From positions 39,902-103,901 of the forward strand of contig CACXCI010000043.1 of NCBI GenBank assembly GCA_902766105.1: DNA of 64,000 nt, given 5' to 3'. Under the pieces are notes generated by a model. That model worked only from the letters and a program-made list of their open reading frames with translations, had not been told where the DNA came from and ran no database searches. The stretch comes from an uncultured bacterium (GTDB lineage: Bacteria > Cyanobacteriota > Vampirovibrionia > Gastranaerophilales > Gastranaerophilaceae). Positions 52,080-62,200 of this stretch are shown here, in pieces. The stretch's first letter is position 1. Each line of letters starts with the position of its first letter. A program made the translations under genes and the position numbers.

Positions 52080-52331
52080 TTACTCCGTGTAATTTAACAT
52101 TGCATCAGCATCTTTTGATGCTAATTCTATCAATAAATAAGTCATATAAGCGCCTAAAGCAACAGCTTTGGGATCTAAATCCGTTTTATTAGCAGCTTCT
52201 ATAATCGCCGTATTTATTTCAGGATTTTCCTCTTTGATATAATGAATCATTTTTTTACGCCATGTCGGCATATCTTCAAATATTTCATTAAATACTGTCG
52301 TTGCAATATCTTCAGATATAACTGGTAACAT
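52080..52331 (-). CDS. Small acidic protein upstream of pilT
   Basis: 83 aa, helical, no signal peptide (MLPVISEDIATTVFNEIFED, then KAVALGAYMTYLLIELASKD). I do not recognise the family. The 14-base gap to pilT suggests one transcript and perhaps a regulatory role in pilus retraction. Confidence 0.65.
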   Translation of the reverse strand: MLPVISEDIATTVFNEIFEDMPTWRKKMIHYIKEENPEINTAIIEAANKTDLDPKAVALGAYMTYLLIELASKDADAMLNYTE

Positions 52332-52440
52332 AATAAAACCTTCGCTCTCATATATTTATTACAATGTAGTTATTATACATCAAATTTTTGCTTATGTCCA
52401 TATTTCAAGAAAAATCCTATGTTTGGAGTATAATAAGACT

Positions 52441-53553
52441 ATGAAGCTCAAAAATTTAAAATTAACAAATTATCGTAACTGCGAAGAAATAATTTTGGAT
52501 TTTAACAAAACAAAGGCTCTTATTATCGGGAAAAACGCTCAAGGCAAGACAAACATTCTCGAAAGTATTTACTATTTGTCATCTTTAAAATCCTCAAGAA
52601 CCTCAAATATCGCTGAGCTTATAAAGTTTGATAAAAACTACTTTAAGGTTGAAGCTGATATCATAAAATCAAATACTGATATTAACATTTCTGTCAACTA
52701 CAATAACGACAAAAAACGAGAATTAAAAATTAACAAAGTAAAATCGACAATTAAAGATTTCAAATCTGTATTAAAAACAGTATTATTTTCAACCTCAGAT
52801 TTACTTTTATTAAGAGGCGCACCTCAAGACAGACGAGATTGGCTTGACAGAGCGATTTCTCAAATTTATCCGGCTTATGACGACAGATTATCTAAATATG
52901 AAAAAATACGAACCCAAAAAAACAACTTTTTAAAAGATGCAGCAAAAAACGGGAACTTAAACGAAAATCTCCTTGACGTATATAATGAGCAAATGTCAGT
53001 AACAGGAAGTAACATAATATACATAAGAAAAAAATTCCTTAAAGAAATTGAACGTATAGCTCAGGAAAAACACAAAAATATAAGTGAAACTGAAAATTTA
53101 TCAATAAATTATGACAGCAATTTCCTTGGAATAAACAATGAAACAGAAGAAATTGAACAAATACAATACGCATTTTTGGAAGCACTGGTTGAAAGAAAAC
53201 AGGAAGAAATCAGAAGATGTCAAGCTTGTATTGGACCGCACAGAGATGATATAATTTTTTATATTAACAATCAAGAAGCCACCAAATTCGCATCACAAGG
53301 TCAACAAAGAACTATTGTCCTTGCACTTAAACTTTCAGAACTGGAGATAATAACAGATAAAACAAGTGATGAACCTGTATTGCTTCTGGATGATGTTTTA
53401 GCAGAACTCGATGATATAAGACAAAATTTCCTGCTAAAATCAATCAATCCCGACACCCAAACAATCATAACATCTGTTGATACAATATTGTTTGAGGATG
53501 AATTTTTGAAAGATGTCGAAATTTATAAAATAGAAAACGGTCAAATAATATAA
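52441..53553 (+). CDS. recF: DNA replication/repair protein RecF
   Basis: 370 aa from ATG 52441. Walker A region IGKNAQGKTNILESIYYLSS, the signature-type FASQGQQRTIVLALKLSELE and Walker B PVLLLDDVLAELDD mark this SMC-like ATPase that directs RecR/RecO to gaps. A TATAAT (52429-52434) ends 6 bases before ATG, with the weak GGAG lying inside it, so the transcript is probably leaderless. The longer frame starts from a TTG inside the promoter. recR stands 10 kb upstream. Confidence 0.95.
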   Translation: MKLKNLKLTNYRNCEEIILDFNKTKALIIGKNAQGKTNILESIYYLSSLKSSRTSNIAELIKFDKNYFKVEADIIKSNTDINISVNYNNDKKRELKINKVKSTIKDFKSVLKTVLFSTSDLLLLRGAPQDRRDWLDRAISQIYPAYDDRLSKYEKIRTQKNNFLKDAAKNGNLNENLLDVYNEQMSVTGSNIIYIRKKFLKEIERIAQEKHKNISETENLSINYDSNFLGINNETEEIEQIQYAFLEALVERKQEEIRRCQACIGPHRDDIIFYINNQEATKFASQGQQRTIVLALKLSELEIITDKTSDEPVLLLDDVLAELDDIRQNFLLKSINPDTQTIITSVDTILFEDEFLKDVEIYKIENGQII

Positions 53554-53555
53554 AA

Positions 53556-53680
53556 GTTGGCAAGTCCGCTTAGACCGCTATGTTTGATAAGTCCTTTAAG
53601 GTTTATTATTTAAGTCAATATCGTACAATTTTTATTTAGATAATTTACGGTTTCAGACTTAACGGTCTTAACAGCCATAT
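53556..53680. repeat. Family A dispersed repeat
   Basis: aagttggcaagt at 53555-53566 and cttaacggtcttaacag at 53659-53675 are shared with the recR-downstream cluster at 42355-42530. The tagataatttacgg word just before is shared too. Non-coding, between recF and the convergent MFS gene. Confidence 0.65.
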
Positions 53681-53681
53681 C

Positions 53682-55052
53682 CTAACTTTCTTTAATACAT
53701 TTTGTAACGGCAACCGCAGCTAACAAACATGCAGCACCGATATAGAAGGTGTATTCATAGTGGTGATTTATATTACCGGCATTAGATATAACAGAAGCAT
53801 TAATCAACCACCCGACTAATGTACATACAAAAACTTGCGGACCAGCTATAAATATATTAAATATACCCATTACAGAGCCCTCTGTACCTGGTTTTATATA
53901 TTTAGAAAGCATTGCAAAAGGAAGAGCGCAAACACTTGCCCAGCCGATACCTGACAATGCCATAAAACAAAGCACTGCAGCAGGACTTGTTTTAAAAAAT
54001 GCAAGTCCTAAATACGCTACAACCATTGATAGCATTGAAATTATATGTACTTTTTTATTGCCGAATTTATCTGCAAGCTTCCCAATTGGAATAGCAACAA
54101 GAAAACACACCAAATTAAATACAGCTAAACAAATTAACGCATAATTTTGTGCTGTATCTTTTAAATTTTGAGCTATTGGATTTGCCGCTACATCAGGTAT
54201 ATTATAAACAGTATGCATTACAAACGGTGTTACATAGATTAAAAGACACATCATACCTATCCATGTAAAAAATTGCATTGTACAAATTTTCTTAACCTCA
54301 GGTGATAATAAGAAAAATTCTTTTAAAGATTGCCAAAAACTTGTAGTTTTCTCTACATTAGAAATTTCTTCAGCAGTCTTTTGTTCTTCTAAAGTTGATT
54401 TTTCTTTAATCGTCAAGCAAGTCCATAGCATAGCAAGAGCAAAAGCCAAACCGGCCATCACGAATTGTGCTGAAATTGACATTTGATAATTAAAGAAAAA
54501 TTTAAGAGCAGGAGCAACAATCATCGCAATTACTGAACCCAAGCCAATTGCAAGACTTATATACGAATTTGCTTGAGCATGTTGTTCTCTTGGCACAACA
54601 TCAGGAATTAAAGATCTATACGGACCCTGAGCTATGTTTATACATGCATCAATTACCCAAATCAACAAAGCAGCAACCAATAAACCACCCCAAGCAGGCA
54701 TATTACAATGACAAATTTTACTGATAAAATCAGAAATTCCTGCAGAATGAGGGAAAGCCCACAAAGCTAACGCTGTTATCAAAGCTCCACCCAACAAATA
54801 TGGCCTTCTGCGTCCGAAACGAGATTTTGTATTATCGGACAACACCCCGATAATCGGTTGAACAACCATGCCGGAAAACGGGCCGGCAAGCCATATCAGA
54901 CTATATAGTAAAGGTGAAGCTCCTAAACTTGAGGTTACGGGTTCAGACAAGGCAATTCTCATTTGCCAAGCAAATTGTAAACCTAAAAAACCTAGTGCAA
55001 AATTTAAAAAATTAATTGTAGTAAATTGCTTTAACTCATTATTTTCGTTCAT
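53682..55052 (-). CDS. MFS transporter, SLC45/GPH-like sugar carrier
   Basis: 456 aa, twelve membrane helices. The MFS loop 2-3 motif reads GVLSDNTKSRFGRRRPYLLG (D-x-x-x-x-R-x-G-R-R), and a second copy IGKLADKFGNKKV sits after helix 8. IWLAGPFSGMVVQPIIG and NIAQGPYRSLIPDVVP are typical of the sucrose/maltose-proton symporter group (SLC45, GPH). The likely substrate is a sugar, but nothing adjacent confirms this. A sugar-fermenting lifestyle with the hydrogenase would fit. Confidence 0.82.
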   Translation of the reverse strand: MNENNELKQFTTINFLNFALGFLGLQFAWQMRIALSEPVTSSLGASPLLYSLIWLAGPFSGMVVQPIIGVLSDNTKSRFGRRRPYLLGGALITALALWAFPHSAGISDFISKICHCNMPAWGGLLVAALLIWVIDACINIAQGPYRSLIPDVVPREQHAQANSYISLAIGLGSVIAMIVAPALKFFFNYQMSISAQFVMAGLAFALAMLWTCLTIKEKSTLEEQKTAEEISNVEKTTSFWQSLKEFFLLSPEVKKICTMQFFTWIGMMCLLIYVTPFVMHTVYNIPDVAANPIAQNLKDTAQNYALICLAVFNLVCFLVAIPIGKLADKFGNKKVHIISMLSMVVAYLGLAFFKTSPAAVLCFMALSGIGWASVCALPFAMLSKYIKPGTEGSVMGIFNIFIAGPQVFVCTLVGWLINASVISNAGNINHHYEYTFYIGAACLLAAVAVTKCIKES

Positions 55053-55115
55053 TTTTACCCCTTACATAAAATTATTTGTCGAAATAGCAATCCCGACCTG
55101 CTTAAACAATACTTT

Positions 55116-56720
55116 TTATTTCATATTCTTACAAGCCGCATCAATCAAACCTTTAAACAGAGGATGAGGTCTGTCAGGTCTTGATTTAAACTCGGGATGG
55201 AACTGACAAGCCACAAACCAATCAAGTTTTGGTAACTCAACAACCTCTGCCAGCATTCCATCAGGCGACATTCCGGAAAATACCAATCCCGCTTTTTCAA
55301 TTTGTTCTATGAATTCGTTATTAACCTCATATCTGTGTCTGTGGCGCTCTGAAATTACGGTTTTTCCATACGCTTTTGCTGCCTTTGAACCTTTTTTTAG
55401 ATGACAATCATAAGCACCTAATCTCATTGTACCGCCATAACCTTTTACGTTTTTCTGCTCAAGCATCAAATCAATTACAGGATATGTCGGATTTTCATCA
55501 AACTCTTTTGAATTTGCACCTTTTAGACCTACGACATTTCGTGCATACTCAATTACGGCACACTGCATACCTAAGCATAATCCTAAAAACGGAAGATTAT
55601 TTTCTCTTGCATAACGAATTACGTTCAGTTTTCCCTCTATTCCTCGAACGCCAAAGCCTCCGGGAACAACGACAGCATCAACATCTGCCAATTGTTTTTT
55701 ACAATTAGCCATATCAAGACACTCTTCAGAATTTATCCATTTAATCTCTATAGCCGCATCATTAGCATATCCGGCGTGTTTTAAAGATTCAACAACAGAA
55801 ATATAGGCATCTGATAACTTTGTGTATTTACCTGCAATCGCAACTTTTATGGTCTTTACTGGATTTTTAATTTTATTAACAAGCTCAACCCATGATTCCA
55901 AATCAGGTTCTCTTTCTTCCATCTGAAGCATTTTTAATACAACAGAACACATATTTTGAGCTTCAAGTGCCAAAGGCACCTCATATATAGTTTTCATATC
56001 TCTGCATTCAATAACTGCTTCTTTAGGCACCGAGCAAAATAAAGCGAGTTTTTCTTTTTCTGTTTTTGGAATAGGCTTTGATGTACGGCATACCAAAATT
56101 TCCGGTTGAATACCATAACTTCTCAATACATTAACACTATGCTGTGAAGGCTTTGTTTTCAATTCTCCTGAAGTTGACAAGTACGGCAATAAAGTACAAT
56201 GAACAGATAAAGCATTACCTATACCAACCTCAGCTTTAAACTGTCTAATCGCCTCAATAAAAGGTAAACTTTCGATATCACCGATTGTACCGCCAATTTC
56301 TATAATATGAAAATCCGGTTTAAATTGTTTTGTCGCCGCAACTATTTTTGTTTTGATTTCATTTGTAACATGAGGAATAACCTGAACTGTTGCACCAAGA
56401 TAATCTCCTCTGCGTTCTTTGTTGATTACGGATTGGTAAATTCTTCCAGAAGTAACGTTATTTACCTGCCCAAAATTAGTATCGGTAAATCTTTCATAAT
56501 GCCCCAAATCTAAATCTGTTTCAGCTCCGTCATCAGTTACAAAAACCTCACCATGCTGAAACGGACTCATTGTCCCCGGATCAACATTTATATAAGGATC
56601 AAATTTCTGAATAATAACAGAATAATCTCTTGATCTGAACAATTTACCCAAAGAAGCTGCAATAATTCCTTTACCTAAAGAACTAACAACACCACCGGTT
56701 ACAAATATGTATTTTGTCAT
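55116..56720 (-). CDS. pyrG: CTP synthase
   Basis: 534 aa. Amination of UTP with glutamine nitrogen. The synthetase half starts [20 protein letters not shown] and has [20 protein letters not shown] and [19 protein letters not shown]. The glutaminase half has [11 protein letters not shown], the Cys nucleophile in [18 protein letters not shown] and the His-x-Glu [11 protein letters not shown]. Full length, with all catalytic residues. gatC lies 55 bases upstream across a family C repeat. Confidence 0.97.
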   Translation of the reverse strand: MTKYIFVTGGVVSSLGKGIIAASLGKLFRSRDYSVIIQKFDPYINVDPGTMSPFQHGEVFVTDDGAETDLDLGHYERFTDTNFGQVNNVTSGRIYQSVINKERRGDYLGATVQVIPHVTNEIKTKIVAATKQFKPDFHIIEIGGTIGDIESLPFIEAIRQFKAEVGIGNALSVHCTLLPYLSTSGELKTKPSQHSVNVLRSYGIQPEILVCRTSKPIPKTEKEKLALFCSVPKEAVIECRDMKTIYEVPLALEAQNMCSVVLKMLQMEEREPDLESWVELVNKIKNPVKTIKVAIAGKYTKLSDAYISVVESLKHAGYANDAAIEIKWINSEECLDMANCKKQLADVDAVVVPGGFGVRGIEGKLNVIRYARENNLPFLGLCLGMQCAVIEYARNVVGLKGANSKEFDENPTYPVIDLMLEQKNVKGYGGTMRLGAYDCHLKKGSKAAKAYGKTVISERHRHRYEVNNEFIEQIEKAGLVFSGMSPDGMLAEVVELPKLDWFVACQFHPEFKSRPDRPHPLFKGLIDAACKNMK

Positions 56721-56726
56721 AAATTT

Positions 56727-56765
56727 ATACCCTCACCCTACCCTCTCCCTAATAAGGGCGAGGAA
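56727..56765. repeat. Family C dispersed repeat (CCCTCTCCC-type)
   Basis: ACCCTCACCCTACCCTCTCC, then CTAATAAGGGCGAGGA, between gatC and pyrG. It is close to the unit at 38486-38527 and able to form a CCCT / AGGG hairpin. Confidence 0.65.
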
Positions 56766-56775
56766 CGATATTACA

Positions 56776-57057
56776 CTAATTAATTTTTGGGACTTTGAAA
56801 AATCCGTTTTCTTCTTCCGGAGCATTAGACATCAAAGCTTCCTTTGATATTTCTAAATTCGGGACATCTTCCCTTGTAACATTTACAAAATCTATGACCT
56901 GAGTCATTGGTTTTACGTTTGAAGTATCCACCTCATTCATCTGATCAACATATTTTAATACATCACCAAGTTGTTTTGTATATAAAGTTTTTTCTTCTTC
57001 TGTCAATTCAAGTCTTGCTAATTTTGCAACATGCTCAACATCTTTTATTGTTATCAT
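56776..57057 (-). CDS. gatC: Asp/Glu-tRNA(Asn/Gln) amidotransferase subunit C
   Basis: 93 aa. The family start ITIKDVEHVAKLARLELTEE and end MSNAPEEENGFFKVPKIN are complete. GatC holds GatA and GatB together when Gln-tRNA or Asn-tRNA is made by transamidation. gatA and gatB are not in the window. AAGGAG lies before ATG. Confidence 0.95.
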   Translation of the reverse strand: MITIKDVEHVAKLARLELTEEEKTLYTKQLGDVLKYVDQMNEVDTSNVKPMTQVIDFVNVTREDVPNLEISKEALMSNAPEEENGFFKVPKIN

Positions 57058-57180
57058 CTGTTTACTCCTTAAAAATATCTATAGAACAATTTTAACACAA
57101 ACAACATTATTTATTAAATAAATTTAAAATTTAGCAAAAAACAACAATATATGGTATAAATATATATAATAGGGGTAGAG

Positions 57181-57978
57181 ATGCACAATACAAAAGTTTC
57201 CGATTTAGAAAAACTGGAAGAGCTTATATATACATATCAGAATGAAACAGACACGAAAAAAAAGCATGTCGCATATCTTGACCTGATTGAAGAATCATTA
57301 AAACTGGTCAAAAAAATTGTAATGACATTTTATCCGCTTCCTGCCACCATTTCAAAAGATGATTTAATACAAGTTGGAGCAGTCGGGGTATTACGAGCTA
57401 TTGAAGCATACAGAACAGAAGAAAGAGGCAGCTTTAAAACCTATGTAACTAAAGTTATCAGAGGTAAAATTTTTCACTACCTGAGAGATAAAGCAAACAT
57501 TGTAAAGCCACCCAGAGAAACCATCGAAAATCTTTCTAAGGTAAAAGATGCAATTGATAAATTATCCTTCAATCAAACAAATTCTCCAACAGCAGAAGCT
57601 GTAGCTAAATTGGTAAATCTTCCGATAGAAAAAGTTGAAGAAATAATGAGTGTTGAACGTATAAAAAATATGATATCTTTGGATCAAAATGTATACACCT
57701 CAGATGGCGGTGAAACTCTGTTAGACAGACTCCAATCAAATGAAAGCAATACATTTGAAGACACTTATGCAAACAAAAAAATTATTGAATATGCAATAAA
57801 TAAACTTCCTCAAAATGATAAAACTGCCATATATATGTATTATATTGAAGGAGAGCAAAGAAAAGATATAGCAAAAATACTTGGAATTTCTCAAACTCAG
57901 GTATCAAGAATTATAAAACGAGCTTTAAACAGATTATATATTATAATAAGTAGAGAATTACCCGAAGACGGAATTTAA
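57181..57978 (+). CDS. Sigma-70 family alternative sigma factor (SigB/SigF-like)
   Basis: 265 aa without region 1.1. Region 2 holds YPLPATISKDDLIQVGAVGV, then LRAIEAYRTEERGSFKTYVT. Region 3 has IVKPPRETIENLSKVKDAI. Region 4 has the helix-turn-helix EGEQRKDIAKILGISQTQVS, then RIIKRALNRL. It belongs to the group-3 SigB/F/G branch. In Cyanobacteria, SigF controls type IV pilus genes. Here the prepilin peptidase gene starts 10 bases after its stop, which supports a pilus link. AGGGGTAGAG precedes ATG. Confidence 0.88.
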   Translation: MHNTKVSDLEKLEELIYTYQNETDTKKKHVAYLDLIEESLKLVKKIVMTFYPLPATISKDDLIQVGAVGVLRAIEAYRTEERGSFKTYVTKVIRGKIFHYLRDKANIVKPPRETIENLSKVKDAIDKLSFNQTNSPTAEAVAKLVNLPIEKVEEIMSVERIKNMISLDQNVYTSDGGETLLDRLQSNESNTFEDTYANKKIIEYAINKLPQNDKTAIYMYYIEGEQRKDIAKILGISQTQVSRIIKRALNRLYIIISRELPEDGI

Positions 57979-57988
57979 GGAGGAACAG

Positions 57989-59089
57989 ATGGGATTATCA
58001 ATAGCCTTGTTGGCATTTATATTTATAACAGGACTTGTAATAGGAAGCTTTTTAAATGTTGTAATTTTAAGAACAGTCAGCGGTGAATCCATAGTTTTTC
58101 CGGCATCAAAATGTCCAAAATGCCAAACCCCGCTAAAATGGTATCATAACATACCTGTATTATCATATATATGTTTAAGAGGTAAATGTGCATTTTGTCA
58201 TGAACACATAAGCATTCAATACCCGATAGTAGAGCTTTTGACAGGATTATTATTTGTTGGATTGTTTTTAAGATTTTGTACACCATTTGATGCTTTATTT
58301 GGTCTTGAGGTAATTAACCCGATAAGCTGGTATCAGGTTATTGTATATACAGTTTCACTAATCGTAACCTGTTTGTTTATTGCAATAGCAGGAACTGATA
58401 TTATAGAAAAAAAAGTTTCAGATGCTCACACATATCCTTTAATTTGGGTTGGAATTTTATACAGTTTGGTATATTCTGTCGGAACTCTTGTAATGTATAC
58501 AAAACAAGTTGGTATGCCCAAAATTGATTTAAACTTTTTCCTGACATGTCCCCTATTATACTCTTTAGCTGCGGGAATTATAGGATTTGGTGTAATGGAA
58601 ATTGTATCAAGATTAGGTCTTTTAATTGTCGGAGCCAGAGCCTTTGGGGAAGGAGATTCATATATTGCCGCAGGTCTTGGAACTGTGTTTGGAGCATTAT
58701 TGGGTTGTTCACCGATTTATAACAATTTCTTACCAATATTTCAAATCTTTATGGCAATATTAGTATTAAGCGTTGTTTTACAAATTATTTTTACTTTACC
58801 GATTTTTATAAAAAAACTTATTGATAATAAAAATTGGACAACTTTGTGTTCGTTAAGCATTTTTATAATATATACAATTTGCTATGTTACAGCATTGAAA
58901 ACCAATTGGTTATACAATAATGTTGTTTATTGGATTTGCACAATAATATTATTTGTAATCGGCATATTTACCTGTAAAGAACTTATTTGCGGATTAAGAA
59001 ATAATAAAGCGGCAGACGGTTTATACCTGCCATTTGGACCGGCTATGATTTTGGCAGGTCTTATTGCCCTATTTACAATAGGTTTTTAA
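57989..59089 (+). CDS. pilD: Prepilin leader peptidase/N-methyltransferase PilD
   Basis: 366 aa. Cleaves and N-methylates type IV prepilins. The N-terminal domain has GSFLNVVILRTVSGESIVFP and two CxxC pairs (CPKCQTPLKWYHNIPVLSYI, then CAFC). The catalytic Asp residues sit in AGTDIIEKKVSDAHTYP and FGEGDSYIAAGLG (GxGD motif). Extra C-terminal helices make it longer than the usual 260-290 residues. It is co-transcribed with the sigma factor. AGGAGG is present before ATG. Confidence 0.93.
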   Translation: MGLSIALLAFIFITGLVIGSFLNVVILRTVSGESIVFPASKCPKCQTPLKWYHNIPVLSYICLRGKCAFCHEHISIQYPIVELLTGLLFVGLFLRFCTPFDALFGLEVINPISWYQVIVYTVSLIVTCLFIAIAGTDIIEKKVSDAHTYPLIWVGILYSLVYSVGTLVMYTKQVGMPKIDLNFFLTCPLLYSLAAGIIGFGVMEIVSRLGLLIVGARAFGEGDSYIAAGLGTVFGALLGCSPIYNNFLPIFQIFMAILVLSVVLQIIFTLPIFIKKLIDNKNWTTLCSLSIFIIYTICYVTALKTNWLYNNVVYWICTIILFVIGIFTCKELICGLRNNKAADGLYLPFGPAMILAGLIALFTIGF

Positions 59090-59137
59090 ATATATAAGTA
59101 AAAACTGTTACCCTGAATTTGATGATGAATATAAGTG

Positions 59138-59202
59138 GGTAGGCGTTGCTACGCCGACATATATATTGTTGGCATGGCAATACCAACCTACAGTTTTCCT
59201 AT
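59138..59202. repeat. Family B dispersed repeat
   Basis: GTAGGCG-TTGCTA-CGCCGAC and TTGGCATGGCAATACCAACC, then TACAG, form two small hairpins. The second resembles units at 2076-2100 and, on the other strand, at about 33108-33135. Confidence 0.55.
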
Positions 59203-59224
59203 AAAATCAGTAATCTAAATTTTC

Positions 59225-59252
59225 AAAAAAAAGCCTTGACTTTAGTCAAGGC
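59225..59252 (-). terminator. Terminator of the autotransporter gene
   Basis: GCCTTGAC (59233-59240), loop TTTA, GTCAAGGC (59245-59252). On the minus strand it is followed by eight T. It lies about 30 bases past the stop. Confidence 0.88.
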
Positions 59253-59282
59253 GCTGCTTACAAGTTATTTATATTTAAGCTT

Positions 59283-62200
59283 TTAATTATCTTTAACAAA
59301 TCCCTGTTTATTTGTTATTGTAGATTTATTTTTATTAGATTTAGCCTTCTTAGGCTTTTTCTTTTTCGCTTTTTCTTTTTTAATTCTTTCTTTTTCTTCT
59401 TGTTCTTTCTTTTCTTGTTCTTCTCTTAATGCTTGCTCTTGTTTTTGAGCCTGAGCTTTTCTTAATTTTTGAACCTCATCTTGTAATTTTTTCTTCATAG
59501 TTCCTGCAGTCATATACAAAATAAACAACAGCAACGCAATTGTTGATCCTGCAGCAATCTTTTTACCATTAGATTTTATAAATAATTCTAAATGTTTATT
59601 TATTGCATCAATCACATTATTTATAATATTTTTGTAATCTTCTAAAGATACTTTGTTCTTAGCAGATTTTTCAACTTTTTGAGATTTTTCCGGCTGATTC
59701 AATTCAGGAGTTTCAACTTTTGTTTCTGTCTCAATTTCTTGCAAATCTTGCGGAATAACAGGTTTAACCACTTGAGGTTCTTCTTCCGGACTGTATACCT
59801 TAACCAGTCTTACATCTTTATCCGGTCGCACCGATGGAGATGTTTTAGCTGGAACAGCAAGCAAATCGCTCGTCGTAACATTATTTGCTCTTGCTCTTAA
59901 TCTCGGTTTTGATAATGGTTTAACGGGTTTTGTTACCCCGGTATTTTTAACTTCATTTTTAGCTTGAGAAATTTTATCTTTATTTTCAGCTACAACCTTC
60001 GGAGAAGCTTCTTGAACCTGAACAGTTGTAACAGTTTGTTGTTCTACTGTTGGTTTTGTTTCTTCAATTTGAGCCGCAGGTCTGAGCGGCACAATTTCTG
60101 CCACATTTGAACTTATTGAACTTGACGTTGTTGGCACAGCAGTTTCTACCGGTGCTTCCACTGGCTCAATAGTAGTAGGAACAGAATCAATTTCAGTGGC
60201 AGAAACTGAAGGCGGAAGAGCTTTTATTTCTTTTGTCGGTTCAACTGTTACTGATTCCGGAATATTTTTCTGTTCAATTTCTTCAACTGGAGTAATGCCT
60301 GTAAATTTAGAATTAGACAAATTCTCATCTTGCTGAATAACAGGAGGAGTATTTCTGTCAATTGGCATTTGTTTTAACAATTTTTTCGCTCTGTTTTCAG
60401 GAGTATTTGAATAATCTTTACCCAATGCCATTCTAAATCCGGCACTAAGGGCAACACCGTTTCTGCCGCCGCTTCTGAACATTGCTTGTAAATATCCTGT
60501 AAATCTGTCTGCCCAGCGTTTTTGAATACCAATACCATATTGAGCGTAAGGCTTTATACTCAACTGAGGTATAGAAACATCTTGGGCTGAGAAATCTGTT
60601 TTATCCATTAAATTCCATACAATACGAGCCTCAGCATAAGGCTGCCAACCGTGTTTGAGATTACCAATCATTTTAATACCGGGAGCAATCTGAATAGCGT
60701 TTAACGGTTTGGAAGAAATTTTGACACCTGCGGCATTAGTATAATCAAAAGCATTTACAAAAGTATAGCTCATCAAGTAATGAGGTTGAATTATAAATTT
60801 ACCTTTGGCCAATTCCCAGTTATATCCGACTTTACCCGCAACACCTGCCATAATCATCGGGAAATTTTCATTTCCATACATTGTAGAGGCATCGGCAATA
60901 CTTGCTCCTGCGTTTGCTGTCAACAAGCCATAGAAATTATTTTTAAACCAAGCTCCCATAACACCAAGATTGCCGCCATTTTGGTATATCGAATTGCCGG
61001 AGAATGTCTGATGTGAACCGGTATATCCGCCATAAGCAGACCATTGGAAATCTGCTCCGTTTTTCAATTCTCTCATACGGGAATCACCGCCAAAAATTGT
61101 ACCATACATTGTATTGTTAACTTTTGGACCATTATTCAAGCCTACACTTTCAAATGTTGCATAAGCTCTTGCCCAACCTGCAGTATCTTTTTCCGGCTGA
61201 TAAATATTTTTAAATGTTGCGGGAGTTGTTGATGCCGCATAAGTATTAGCCATTTTCAGAGCTTTTCTTTCTTCTTGGTTCATCAACAATTTCATATCAA
61301 TATTTTTAAATATTTCATCATACATATTCAATTGAGTAGCATAACCACCTAATTGAGCAGCAACAGGTCCTACATATACAGAAGGGTTAAAAACAGGAAC
61401 TTCAGGTCTTGTAAACGTAAAGTAACCGTTATTTCCTCTTATACTGTAGGATGGTGTATATTTATAAATCGGAGAATATACAATTGACTCCTTGCCTGTA
61501 TATTTTACTATATTAGCAAGATCTTTTCTGTTGGTAAACAAAATAGAAACTTGTCTGTCTGTTGTTGGAGTTAACAAGTTGATATCGGAAACATTAATTT
61601 TTGCATTACCTGATAAATTAACATTTTTAGCCGTTAGCTTATCCATAACTTTCTTCGCCAAATCTGCATCTACCTTCATATTTAAAGGTCCGTTCAGATT
61701 TAAGTTGTTATATGATAAAGTTCCTATCGCATTATTTTGAACAGATAATGTATTTACCCCATTATATGCAGCATTAAGATTATTGAAGGTATTTTCATTA
61801 TTCAGTTTTACATTTGAATTTATAAACGACGTATCAAGATATACAACCTCAGATTCATCACCAAATTCCAAATTAGAACCTTCTACATTTAATTTAGAAC
61901 CTTCAACACCTGCAAGCTTATTATTAACTTTTACATTTCCTTCACCAATATTGATTTCTGAAGTACCAAGAGTTAAAGTAACCTCATCATCCAGTTTTGA
62001 ATTACCTTTAATATTAACAGTACCGGCAGTTGTAATACCATTTTCATTTCCTGACAATTCGACATTATCAAGATTTATTATTGATGTTTGGTTAGTTGAG
62101 GTAGCAACATTTTGAGCGTTAGTAATTCTAGTATTAGAAATATTTAATGTTGTATCATCATTTTCAAGCTCAAATAAATTATGAGAAACTCCGGTATCAT

